A DNA stretch of 64,000 nt from Paramecium sonneborni (Eukaryota > Ciliophora > Oligohymenophorea > Peniculida > Parameciidae), in NCBI GenBank assembly GCA_905182985.1, contig CAJJDN010000006.1:162031-226030 (forward strand). The letters are read 5' to 3'. This document shows positions 25,002 through 36,101 of this stretch, one piece after another. The notes under the pieces were generated by a model. The model worked only from the letters and a program-made list of their open reading frames with translations. It had not been told where the DNA came from and ran no database searches. The translations under genes were made by a program, and so were the position numbers. Position 1 is the first letter of the stretch. Every line of letters starts with the position of its first letter.

Positions 25002-27055
25002 TCATAATAATTATTATATTTAAGCTACATTATGAATGTTTTATTCTATGATATTTTAAGAGAAATAGTTTTTATTATTTATAAATTTATTTATTTACCT
25101 AGATATTTAAAAAGTTACTGAATTTCCTTTTTTTGTTTCATCACCCACTGTTTTATAGAATAATATTGGATTTTAAGATATTTGTACTAATAGTTTTTAA
25201 ACTACAAAGATTCCCAACTTTCCTTATAATACTCCTCTAAATAATAATTAAAAATACTTGAATAATCTAATTTTTCAGAAAATCCCCCTCCATCATCAAT
25301 CATTTCAAATTAAATTTCTTCATTATTTATTTATTTCAAATTAATTATTATTTCATGAGATTTACTAGTTTTAATACATTTCTTAATTGAATTATGTAAG
25401 AGATTTACAATTATTAATCGAAGATATTATGGATATGTAAATATAGTTTTATTTATTAAAAGTTCATCATTGATACTTATACTAATATTTTAGTCGATTA
25501 GAAGAAAAGCTGAGGTCAATTTAGATTTAATTTAATTTAGAAAGTCATTTAAATTTATTTGACATTGTTTTTTTTATTAAAAATCATCAGTTAAAAAATA
25601 TAAGCAATTACTATTACTTAAATTAATCACAAATATTTATGATTAGATTTATTATAATAATTTTTAATCTAAATTAGTAGTTATTAATTAATTAATTAAA
25701 ACTTTTAAATTTTGCATCATTAATGAAATTCTTTAATATAAATTTTTTGAGACTGCAAGCATATATTAATTTTGAATATCATTTAATTTTTATTTTAATT
25801 AATCTATAGATTCTTCTTCAAATTCAAAAATTAGTGATGAATTTTAAAGTGTAAAGGAAATATTTTTGTAATTTTATTAATCTGAATTTAATATGCCAAA
25901 TGATTTTGTTATTGAAGAAGTTTAAGATTATTAAAATTTATCATTAAAATGTAAATGTAAATCTTTGACTGATCTAGAAATGTATTCATTTTAAATGGAA
26001 GTCTAAATATAATTAAAATTTTACTTTATCAATTGTATTATTGCCAAGATCAATAGTAGATTGTTTAAAAGAGTGAGAATCTTGTTAAAATATAATAGAT
26101 AATTAAGATCTTGATTCATTAGGAGATATTAATTTAGATTATTAATCTTCTTAAAATTAGTTTTATAATTTCCAATTTTTGGATAAAGTTTTTAATTTTT
26201 CATTATTTAAGATTTCTTTAATTTATTAATAAAGTGAACATTTAATTTTAATCATTTAATTGAATAAGATGTTTTCATTTTGAAAAGAGATTTAAAAAAT
26301 TTAAGTATTTTTTAAGAAATCATCAATTTTTAGATTTTTTTCTTTTAAATATTTATCAAAATACACACTGATTTTTTCTACAATAATTTCATTATTGCTT
26401 AAAGATAAAAGTAAAATTTTCTTTTCAAAGAATTTATCCGAAAAGATATTTGAATTTATTTATTAAATAGTTGAATTTTAAGTTAGAGAAATCATTTGTT
26501 GTGTTTGTTTATGATTTTCTTTTTTTGGTTATAATTAAGCAGCTAAAAAAATAATAAAACAAATAGATGTTAATAATAATAGTATAATATCTTACTTTCC
26601 TTATTACTTTGTTATGATAACAAGAGCAATTATAAATAATAAGGAAGCAAATTACAAAAGTGCTTTTATCTTCTTAATTTGGATATAATCCTATTAATTG
26701 TTTAGTTTTAACTTTTATAAATTTAGCATCCCACCAATTAGTAAACTTAATAAATTTTCTGATAACCATTAGTAATCTAAGTATAATAAACTACAAAACT
26801 AAACCAATAATAAAATAATAAAGAGTGGAGGGGAATGATCTGTTTCTAAGAAAATGAGTATGAAAAGTTACTTATCAATTGTTATTTTGTTTAAAATTGA
26901 GCTATAATATTTAATATTACTGCTAAGATTAAAAAAGTTACTTCAAATAGTAAAAAGTACGATTATTAACCTTTTAGTTATAAATATATGATGCACAAGA
27001 TTGTAAATGAAGAGTTTATAAGTAGCGGTAAGAATAATTTAATGAACTTTAGCAT
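25002..27055 (-). CDS. histidine-kinase-like membrane protein, ends uncertain
   Basis: The right-hand part encodes hydrophobic segments (LYYFIIGLVLQFIILRLL and another in the FVICFLIIYN region), consistent with a membrane-anchored N-terminus. The left part has the features of a GHKL ATPase: VNLLHNSIKKC as N box (about 25405) and EMIDDGGGFSE as G1 box (about 25290). A clear His-containing dimerisation motif was not found where it should be (SKNLYQRISLMMQNL region), and the G2 box is only recoverable by shifting frame. Several introns (20-26 nt) are likely. The start near 27055 and the stop at 25002 are best guesses. Related hybrid kinases are common in ciliates. The 301 bp to the left show no gene. 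Confidence 0.55.
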
Positions 27056-27081
27056 TATATTTATTTAATTAATTCAACAAA

Positions 27082-28119
27082 ATGTCCTAAATAAATTAAT
27101 AATTGCTAAGGTCATTACTTGTAGACCCTGAAAATATTGATGAACATTTATTATGTGGCATCTGCCATTTATTAGTTTGTAATCCAAAAGAATGTGAATC
27201 TTGTTAACAATTATTTTGTTTAGAATGTATTTAAGATTGGATGAAAAGAAAAAGTAAGATTATAAACTAGTTTAGAAACTTGCCCCTACAGATGTTCTGA
27301 AAATGAAATTAAACTTAAAGAACCTCATAGATATGTCAAGAATACTATATCACATCTAAATATTAAATGTTCTAATGAAGATTGTGATAAAATTATAGAA
27401 TTAGGATAAATAGATCATCATGTTAAAGAATGTTTATATACAACACAAAATTGTCAGAATGAAGGATGTGGAGAAAAAATAAAAAATTTTAAATTGGAAG
27501 AGCATAGATAAAAATGTTAATTTAGAAAAGTTATTTGTGATCAATGTCTAATAAGTTATCCACTAAATTAAAATCATAATTGTTTTAAAACTTTGAATTA
27601 AAAGATTGAAGATTAAAACTTAATTATTAACTAGCTTAAAAAAATGATTGAAGATTAAAATTCAATCATTAACTAGCTTAAATAAACTGTACTTTAATAG
27701 TAGATTGATTAATAATAAATTTAATAACTATAAAAATTAGGGCGAGCACTTTAATAATAAAAAGATTAAACATGTGAAAATGGCCATAACTTGATTTGGG
27801 TTTAAGCAATATATAGGCAATAATGTAGTTCATGCTAATAATTTAATGAAATTGCAAGATTTAAGTGCTAATAATGCAATAAAATTTATTGTCAAAAATG
27901 CAAAAAAGCATGTTTTAAGGATTAAAAATGTCCTGCAAAACATTAACTATAATATAAATCAATTGTAATTATTTTAGTCAAATCAATAAATAGGCCTCGT
28001 AGACCATAACTTGTGATTTTTGTAGTTAGAGGCCTTTTTTTAAAGGTGAAGGAGTCTGGAGTGATAGAGAATGTGACTTTGATATTTGCGTTTCCTGTTA
28101 TAATAAAGAATAATCATGA
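27082..28119 (+). CDS. RING/TRAF-type zinc-finger protein, likely E3 ubiquitin ligase
   Basis: About 338 aa; intron 27254-27275 (22 nt). The N-terminus has a RING-like cross-brace (LLCGICHLLVCNPKECESC, FCLECI, then CPYRCSE after the intron). TRAF-type Cys/His repeats follow (CSNEDCDKI, CQNEGCGEKI, CDQCLISYP), then a Gln-rich coiled coil with a repeated IIEDQNxIINQLK block. Further CxxC pairs occur near the end (CSSCQQF, CQQCNKI, CDFCSQRPFF, CVSCYNKE). The frame is one base short just before the last block (near 27950); adding one base in the A-rich stretch joins them. The start codon lies 26 bp from the putative start of the divergent histidine-kinase-like gene. Confidence 0.75.
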
Positions 28120-28281
28120 AATAAATAAAATATGCATAAATATAAATTTAAAAATATCATAATTAATAAAAAGATTCTTTTATCAAATACTAATAATTTT
28201 TTATTTGGTTATTATATAATATATTGATTTTATTTGATATAAATATATTTAAAATAGTATTATTTTATTTTGTTTAGATTT

Positions 28282-29023
28282 ATGCAAGAATTATTGATAA
28301 AGTTATTCAATATTGTAATAAAATGTGTATAATCTTTTTAGATTTGTGAAGAGGATTAAACAAAATAGAAATTCAATAAATGCAATAATACTTGTGAATA
28401 GTTAAAATTAATTACAGATATCATAATTAAAAAGCAATCAGAATTTCTAAGTTTAGAAAAACAATTATAAAAATATGAATCTGAAGTTAGAAAAAACATT
28501 AGAGTATTCTATATTTTTAATTATTAGGATTAGTACTTAATGCAATAATAATAAGATGATTTATAACAAAAAATAGAAGAGCTTGAAAAATGCAGAAATG
28601 AATTTTTAAGCAATACTAAGAATACAATAATTGTAACAATTCAATTTTAAATGTAGAAATTAAAACGAGAAAACGAAGAATTATATTAAAAATGCAAATC
28701 CTTAACTGCTTAATTATAAAAAATTGATAATTAAGTATATTCATAAATAATCAATATTTTAGTCAATCAGCAAATATTCTACCGTTGATAATACGATTAC
28801 AAATATAACAAATACTCTAGATTAAGCAAAATTGAGACCGAAAACTAACACTACTCCTCAAAAATTAAAAACAGATGTAGATGCATCATAAAAAAGATTA
28901 AGCCAATAATTAATTAAGCCTAATTACTTTTAAAAAAAACAATCTACACAGATTTCTATACAAAACAAACGATAATCTTATTAATATATGGAAAATTAAC
29001 TAAATTTAACTACTAGTATGTGA
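28282..29023 (+). CDS. coiled-coil protein, hypothetical
   Basis: A frame of about 237 codons once the required 28-nt intron (28737 region, GTATAT...TTTTAG) is removed. Three further in-frame segments of 27, 24 and 24 nt with GT..AG ends are probably introns too, which would leave 212 aa. The sequence is heptad-like and rich in Gln, Lys and Glu (SLEKQLQKYESEVRK, LKRENEELYQKC), ending in a Ser/Thr/Asn-rich tail. No domain is recognised. Stop at 29023, 21 bp from the stop of the convergent gene. Confidence 0.6.
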
Positions 29024-29044
29024 TTATTTGTATTATATAAATCA

Positions 29045-29578
29045 TCATTCGTTTTACTATTAATCAGTTTTAGATTAAAGTGCCTAATTTCTTGTTTGAA
29101 CACCTTCTGTAGCCTTTTTACCCTTACTAGTTTTTTTTGAATTCTACTTCTTACCACCTTCATCTTCTCCTTAAACTTATACAGATTATTAAAAATCAAT
29201 TTAATCTTTATTAACATTTTATATTATAGGTGTTGTCTAAGATAATGGATCTTTATTTTTTATTCCTTACTATTTTTATTCCTTTTTTTTTATTTTCTAT
29301 TATTATTGCAAATCTTCTTGTTTCTCTTTCATTTACAGAATTGGTAAATTACTTAATTTATTCAAAAGATATTCATCCCTTGCTGAAGGTAATTTTAAAT
29401 CTTAATCTATTTCATTTTTCAATTCTTTTAGTTATTTTAGAAATTCTTAAAGATCCTCTGATGTTTTTAATTTTTTTTAAGCAAATAAATATCCAATCAC
29501 AAAAGAATCTATCATTAATTCCTACCCTCTTGATCCTGAATTTTTAATAGTTTATATCTACTCATATAATTCGTTCAT
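29045..29578 (-). CDS. small Lys/Gln-rich protein, hypothetical
   Basis: Uninterrupted frame of 177 aa: helical, highly charged N-terminal half (SEDLQEFLKQLKELKNE, LPSARDEYLLNKLSNLP), then a basic, low-complexity tail (KKQNSKKTSKGKKATEG). Start ATG at 29578. The opposite strand carries a long hydrophobic open frame (29230-29547), which is a shadow; codon use and composition favour this strand. No family recognised; the tail suggests a nucleic-acid- or tubulin-binding or nuclear protein, which is inference only. Confidence 0.6.
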
Positions 29579-31526
29579 TGAATTATTATTATTTTAAATA
29601 TAAATAAAAATCAAATTAAAAGAGCTTATAATCCCAAATAATTCTTTTAGTTCTTATTTTTAAATATGTATCATTTGACACCTAATAATATTAAAAATTA
29701 AATAAGTTTTAAATTTCTATAATTAAATGAAGAAATTCAAAACAAAAAAATATACATGAATAACTAAACTTCCTCATCCCATAATAATAAATAATTTAGT
29801 TAAATTTTATATAAACTAATTAAACAATAATCATTTGGCATAATGATGATTTATAAGAGTAGTACTATTATTTCATGAGTACATATCTAGGCTATACTCT
29901 GACATATACTATTTAAATATATATAATTTTTATAAATTAAATGAACATATTAAATATTTCAATAAAACTAATAACATTAAAATTTAATATCTTTTACTAT
30001 TTGTCTATCTTAAACTTATTTCTGTTTCTCAGTATTAATAAACTTTTTAATTGAACTTCGGAAGGATGCTCTCTTGTAAACTGTAAATAGAATTTGCACA
30101 TATTTTGAAAAATCTAAGTACACCAGCTTAATTAAGTAAATCTTCAAAAAATCATTCTTTAAAAATAGAAATGTTAATAAGAAATAACCAATTTTTTGAA
30201 CATATGGCTTAAATGTGTATTTTCTAGTATAATTATTTATATATGACAATTTAAATTATAGAATTTCAAATCAAAACATTTAATAAAGTATTAAAATTTC
30301 GAATATCTTTAAATATTTTTTGATATTTGACTAGATAAGTTATAATTTTCAAATCTTTAAAAATAATCTTACAATATATGTATTTTAAATTAAAATTTCA
30401 CTTATTTTAAATGACTAACATTTTGATCATGGTAATTTTGAATTATAAAGTTTCACATTTTCCTCTCTATTGTCTTGTATTGATTAATTAAATATTATGT
30501 AAATTTAAACTATAATTCTATTAAATTATTTTATAAAATAGAAACTCACACATTAAAAAAGTATGAAAAATGTCCGGAAATTCATATTACGAATATAAAT
30601 TAGAATAATTTTGAAAAACCAAAAAGATTTCATAGAATAATTTATTTTAAATATTTTAATTTAATTTTGCTTACTATGTAGTTGTTATGTCTTCTATGAT
30701 ATTTTTTGTGTTTTTGTTTAATAGTTATTTAATGAAACAATATAAACATTATGAAATTGAAGATATTAACAATATTGATAGAATATAAAGAACAATTTAA
30801 AAAATTTGATAATATTGGTCTAAACTATCTACACTTTTTAGAGCTTGTATTTAAAAAAATAATGAAACCCTTATTTTTTATATTCTAAACTAAAAACTTA
30901 TTTATGATAAGATGTGTTTATATAAATATTATTTGAAGATTTGAAAAAACAATTAGAATAAATGGATAAAGGAATAAGATATTTTTATTTTAAATAGTAA
31001 TCGATAATCAAAAATAATAAATACAGTTTGAGAATATTTAGAAAAAAATAAGAGAGGAAATAAAAGATTAGAAAAAAATTTGAATTGATAATGATATATC
31101 TTGCTTTAATAAGCTATAAAAATGATATAATATAAATACTAATAATATATATTAGAATAGGGTTAACAACATTGGCTCTAGAATGAAGAAGAATAACTTG
31201 ATTGTAAAAATGTCTTTGGTTAATGATTGTCAAAATAATAAAATGTCAGTAAATTACTGAAGATCTAGAAAATTATTGCAGAAGGCTAGATTTTTAAAAT
31301 TTGAATAATAATAATAAAGTTATGAAGTTTAAAACCTTTATTTATGTTAACAGAAATATAATAGAATTTATTATTATATATAGTATTTTGGTGTGGATGA
31401 TATTTGAAATTTTGGGATAGAAATCTAAAATTTTTTGAATACCTATTGATAAATAAAAAAAAGAAAAAGATAATGGATTGAATAATATTGTAGATAAATT
31501 TAATATATATATATATATATGGATTT
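29579..31526. other. about 2 kb without a well-supported gene
   Basis: This is the longest stretch here with no convincing gene. Weak candidates inside it are a minus frame at about 29970-30249 (hydrophobic, no ATG) and the plus frame at 30570-30809 listed separately. From about 30810 to 31520 there are only short, low-complexity frames and a (TA)n-like run at 31500-31520. It may hold an unrecognised non-coding RNA, decayed genes or simply spacer. Confidence 0.45.
30570..30809 (+). pseudogene. possible small membrane-protein gene with an in-frame TGA
   Basis: The frame starts with MSGNSYYEYKLEQF, meets TGA at 30612-30614 (codon 15), then stays open in the same frame to another TGA at 30807-30809. 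The second part has one clear membrane helix (YYVVVMSSMIFFVFLF) and a charged tail. Alternatively the protein starts at the ATG within MSSMIFF. TGA is the only stop in this code, so this is either a dead gene, a wrong base, or two unrelated frames. No homology recognised. Confidence 0.2.
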
Positions 31527-32279
31527 TCAACATTTGCAGTTGTCAGGATTTTGCTAAATTTCAGGGTTTAAAGAAAGGCCTTGATTAGGGTTATCTTATC
31601 CAGGAGTTAAAGATTTAATTTTATACATTTCTAAAGAATAAGAGTATTTAGAACCTTAGAGCAATCTATCAAAGCATTATCCTACATTTTATCCTGTAAC
31701 AGCACTAGATTCTTCAAATAAAACTTTATGCTATTATGCGAGATTTTTAGCATCTTCTTTTTATACCTTTCTATTTATAAAGAAATATGACAACCTTGCA
31801 CTTCCATTGTTTTCAACTAAATCAATTTTATTACCTACTAACATAATAACCACATCTGGTTCTGCTTAATATCGCAAATCTTCCATCCACTTAACAACAC
31901 TTTCAAAAGTCTTTTCTTTTGTTACATCATAAACAACTAAAGCTCCTCCTGCTTTTCGAAAATGACTGAATTAAATTTATTCTAATACGTGCTTGTGATT
32001 CCTCTGTACCTTTCTTGTCCAGCTGTATCCCAAATTTATGCCTTAACTTTTTTGCCATTCTATAAAGCGACTGTCTTTCCAGCAAATTCAATCCCTATTG
32101 TTGGTACTGCATTTTTCGGTAGGCAACCTTTCACATATCTCTCATTGTATAAATTAATTACCTGGTCATTAAATGTGTTTTACCTACTCCAGCATCACCT
32201 ACTAACACAACTAATCTAATTTTTACATTTTATTACCTTTAAAGAAGTCAGAGTAATCTTCAACATTCTAATTGTCCAT
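31527..32279 (-). CDS. Rab-family small GTPase
   Basis: Membrane-traffic GTPase of about 226 aa. Introns of 26, 23 and 24 nt are needed; the first follows DFFK and the second follows GITST. All G motifs are present: GDAGVGKT, the TIGIEF switch I, WDTAGQERYRG, GNKIDL and ESSAVTG. The C-terminus ends CKC, a geranylgeranylation signal. One base is missing shortly after GVGKTHLMTR (near 32167); adding it gives a continuous NLYNERYVKG segment. The subfamily is not assigned. Start ATG at 32279. Confidence 0.9.
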
Positions 32280-32976
32280 AGCAAATTCAAAATATATTAA
32301 TATAAAATACCCAATATTTAATTAAGAATTCCTTGCCCTTTTATTTATCAAACTATATTCTATACTTAATCTCTATAATCATACTACTTATAATCTAACC
32401 AAAACAACATAAGTTCTATCATTCAAAATATCATATTCTCTTTATAGATAATTATCAATCTATTTGAAAATATATTATATTATTCTCATAATCATGATTA
32501 TTCATTAAACTTTTATCTATTTAACTATTATTTATACTTTTTATTTTAATTAGATCTTATTTTATTATATCCAAAATAAGCAGTTTTTTATGATTTAACA
32601 AAGTGATTATATATTTAACAAATTCTTATCGATTTTATTGCTCATTTTTTAATTTGAACTCTCAATGAACTTTTATAAACTCAAAATACAAAAGTTATTA
32701 GCATTTTTTTTGTTTTTTCAAGAATTTTTTGTATTTTTTAAATGTTTACTTTCATCTTTTAGTTTTATTAATTCATCACTTAAGAACTTAAATAAATGTA
32801 TATATCTTATAATTGAATTGAATCAAAGAATTTTATGTATGAAAACAAGATTAATTATCATATTTATTGGATTGATTCTTGAGAATCTTCTTTTTATGAA
32901 AAATATAATAATCATAATAAATAAGAATGAAAGAGTATAAATAGTTAAAAATATAAAATATATTTAACTAATTAAG
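32280..32976. other. AT-rich spacer between divergent genes
   Basis: This lies upstream of both the Rab gene (-) and the Gln-rich gene (+). A hydrophobic plus frame at 32665-32940 and an overlapping minus frame are both of low complexity. Neither resembles a protein convincingly, and I leave them out. Confidence 0.45.
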
Positions 32977-33458
32977 ATGGGATAGATATGTAAATTACCT
33001 TAAACACCTGATATACATCCAAATAGTGAAGCTAATCATATAAAATAGATGACTTAATAAGATGAAATTCATTAGGAGGAACAAGAAAATAAACTAAGTG
33101 AACAAAATTAATCTTTCTTTCCTGGTCATCAAATATCAATGCAATTATCATGTACACCAGAATTTGGTTTACCTCCACAATAAACAAAATTATTTTCACA
33201 ACAAGATAGTCAATACACTCCTGAATTTTTAGCAATAAGTTAACCTTTTTAATAATAAATGAATATATATTAATAATAATTTTGAAGCATCTGTCTTGAT
33301 CGTCAAGGATTTTTGTAAAATTAAATTTATGAACTTTGATGTTGAAAGTAAATCGTATTATGAAATAAGAAAAAGAGTGAATTGAATAAGAATAGGAAGT
33401 CAAGAGAGAAGCTTCAAATATAGTTTAGATAGGAAGATTGAGATCTAATATTAGATGA
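32977..33458 (+). CDS. small Gln/Pro-rich hypothetical protein
   Basis: The frame begins MGQICKLPQTPDIHPN and continues with Gln/Glu-rich, Pro-containing, probably disordered sequence (MQLSCTPEFGLPPQQTK, DSQYTPEFLAI). TGA is met at 33294. Removing one T from the preceding TTTT run continues the frame into FEASVLIVKDFCKIK and on to about 33458, so the stop at 33294 may be an error. Repeated TPEF is noticeable. Gly2 and Cys5 could allow lipidation, which is inference. Function unknown. Confidence 0.5.
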
Positions 33459-33665
33459 TATGGTTATATATTTTAGTAAAATAATTTTATTGATAATTTG
33501 TATGATAATATACCTACCCCTGTTTTACACTTCATTCTTATGTGTAATCAGGCTCGACTTTATCATTGGTAATTAATATAAGCTAGAGTGATAACTAAAA
33601 TATCAATAAATGATATAACAGTTGTTATGATAGCTATTTATCATAATTTAATTATTTAAATATAA

Positions 33666-34767
33666 ATGGGTGCAACATGTAGCAATACTTGCTGTACTAA
33701 TGATCAAGAAATCAATAGTAAAGGTGCAAATGATAAATAAGAGGTTGTATTATCAAAAAATAAATCATTAAAAGAAAGTCAATAAAAAAATAATAAAGAA
33801 ACTGAGAGATTTAATGCAGATAATGACTAAGGAAAATCTGATGCTAGTATAAGTAGTATAAAGAAAGAGAATTAATTAATCTAGAGTACTATAGGCAAAA
33901 TGTATAGAGTTTTATTAGAAGGTATGGATTAAGTTCATATAGAAATTACATTTTCTGATGGAACTATATATAAAGGTGAATGGATGAATGGATTTAAAGA
34001 TGGATAAGGAGTTCTTAAATGGCCTTCAGGCAGTATATATACAGGATCTTTTGTAGAGGGTAAACTTAATGGGAAAGGCAAACTTGTTTTAGAAGATGAA
34101 GATTATTATGATGGAGAATGGAAGGATGATAAATGTAATGGATTTGGTTTATATGTGTGTAAAAATGGAGCACGTTATGAAGGAAACGTATCAATATTTG
34201 ACATATAAATAAGTGGAAAAATGATAAGTAACATGGAAAAGGTAAAGAAATATGGTTAGATGGAAACTCATATGAAGGATTCTATTATGATGGAAGAAAA
34301 CATGGTTAAGGAATTTTAAAATTTTCAAATGGCACAACTTATGAGGGAGATTTTTCTAATAATGAATTAGAAGGATAAGGTACTATGGTTTGGGCAGATA
34401 AAAGAGTATATAAAGGATAATGGAAAAAGTCTAAAATGAATGGGTATGGTGTATTGACATTTCCAGATGGAAGGGTTTTTAAAGGAGTAATTTAATTAAT
34501 TTAGTATTTTAATAGCATTTTTAAGATGATAAAAAGAATGGTGTAGGAGAATTTACTTGGAATGATGGTAAAAAGTTATTATCAAGTTGGAATAATGGTA
34601 AATTTACATACAAATTAGGCAAGTAAAATGGAATAGGTATTTGTACAAATGGTGATCGGAAAATAGGATATTGGGAAGAAGGAAAAAGAACAAAATGGCT
34701 TGATGAATAAGAAAAGAAATTACATTCTGAATCCATTTAATAATTAGAACTAGTAAAATTTTTATGA
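33666..34767 (+). CDS. MORN-repeat protein with N-terminal lipidation signal
   Basis: 348 aa after removing introns 34188-34213 and 34487-34515 (26, 29 nt). The N-terminus MGATCSNTCC has Gly2 for N-myristoylation and Cys5, Cys9 and Cys10 for palmitoylation. After a Lys/Asn-rich linker come at least nine MORN repeats, for example YKGEWMNGFKDGQGVLKW, YTGSFVEGKLNGKGKL and YEGFYYDGRKHGQGILKF, with the usual YxGxWxxGxxxGxG pattern; later repeats are degenerate. Such proteins act as membrane-cytoskeleton adaptors in the ciliate cortex or at cilia. The stop at 34767 lies only 8 bp from the stop of the opposing gene. Confidence 0.9.
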
Positions 34768-34775
34768 TATCTACT

Positions 34776-35963
34776 TCATTTCTTTATAAACTAATCAAAT
34801 TTTTAGGCTGTGGATAATGGTTATTCTATTTTATTTAATGAATTTGATCTTAAAGATTATTAAGTTTTTGGTTTATCAACGCCTTGATTTTAACGATTAC
34901 CTTCAAAGGCAGTTCGTGGTATATTAGGATTATATATTTCATTTCTTCCTAATAGTTGATATTCAGGAGTCAAAGGATTGGTACCTCTGTGATTGAGTAA
35001 ACCTTTTCTCAAAGTACCAACTTGAGCTCCAGGTACATCTTTAGTATCATTAATAGCTCTAAATTAAGATCTCTTTTATTTCATAAGGAAATGATCACTA
35101 ATAGCTCCTACATGACAACCTTCAATGTCAGTAGTTTCTAAATTTTTAGTATTAAAATTCATTTAAGGATGCAAAACTCTGCTCTTACTTCCATTAACAA
35201 ATCCATATTTTAAATTAGCTGGCTAACCTTCAACATCTTTTAATTAATATTCAGGTTCCAATGGATTAGTAATACGAGATGATTTAAATACTCTGTATTC
35301 ATTAATATCTTTAACATCCATAATTTCCATGTGATCTCTAGGCATAAATGCAGGTTTTGATTTTGCACCATCTACTTCATCAAAAATATGAACAGTTTTT
35401 CTTAATTTTGCAGCAGGAGGATTTGGTTTTGTTCCTGGAATATCCTTTTCATTATTATTTGCTATACATCAATATTTATTTAATCTCTAATGAATTTCGG
35501 TTGCAAAGGTTCTACAGGCACAGCTTTTGGTAAAACATATACAGGATCTACTGGATTTGTAGGAGGTCTAGTTGTTTGAAATTTGTTCAATTATGGATAT
35601 GCACCTTTGATATCACGATTATTTAAAGAGAATCCCTTTGAAATAATCTAATTTTATACATCTCTTCCAATTTAAGGAATCAATACCTTTGAACGAGTGC
35701 CTACAATATCATTTGTTGTATTTGTAAAGTCTGGTTTATTTGTAAATTTATATGGCTTCATACATGGTTAAGCACCTACTTTGAAAATTCAGTTACCATC
35801 AATGTCTTTTGTTTAGAGATTAAAATCTTATCCTGTTAATTTGTCAGGTCTAACTGTCCCTACATCTCGTTTATCTAATTTATGTATTATAGGTTATACT
35901 TATTGATGATAAATACATCAAATCTTTCCTACTTGGGAATGGCCAATCGTAAGGATCACTCAT
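34776..35963 (-). CDS. D-[IV]-x-G repeat protein, probably cytoskeletal/axonemal
   Basis: 370 aa after three introns (34, 18 and 23 nt, all placed by frame). The protein is built of repeats of roughly 40-50 residues carrying D-I/V-x-G-x-x-P/V: DIDVGAQP, DIVGTRSK, DIKGAYPQ, DIPGTKPNPP, DVEGQPAN, DIEGCHVG, DVPGAQVG. Paired TNPLEPEYQL and TNPLTPEYQL units occur between them. Similar repeats are, to my knowledge, found in flagellar or microtubule-associated proteins of protists, but I cannot name the family. There is no membrane segment or signal peptide. Start ATG at 35963. Confidence 0.7.
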
Positions 35964-36101
35964 ATATAAATATTATTAATTTTTCTCAATGTATAATTTA
36001 ATTCTAATGAAAATAATTATTCCCAACTGAATTGCACTTTTAATAATAATTACAATCCTTTTTATAAATTCAATAATTTATTTTCGGAAATTTTAAACAC
36101 T

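Noticed and set aside
29230..29547. Long hydrophobic open frame on the plus strand (starts MLSKIMDLYFLF).
   Set aside because: The opposite strand reads as a charged, coherent 177-aa protein over the same bases. A strongly Leu/Ile/Phe-rich antisense frame is the usual shadow of an A-rich gene.
29970..30249. Hydrophobic minus frame as a membrane-protein gene.
   Set aside because: No ATG, low complexity, no neighbour context; chance frame in AT-rich DNA is as likely.
31495..31525. (TA)n-like run as telomeric or centromeric repeat.
   Set aside because: Too short, and not the C4A2/C3A3-type telomere repeat of Paramecium; a simple AT dinucleotide run at a gene end.
32665..32940. Plus frame rich in Phe/Leu/Ile as a gene.
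   Set aside because: Composition is that of A/T-run translation and the opposite strand is equally open.
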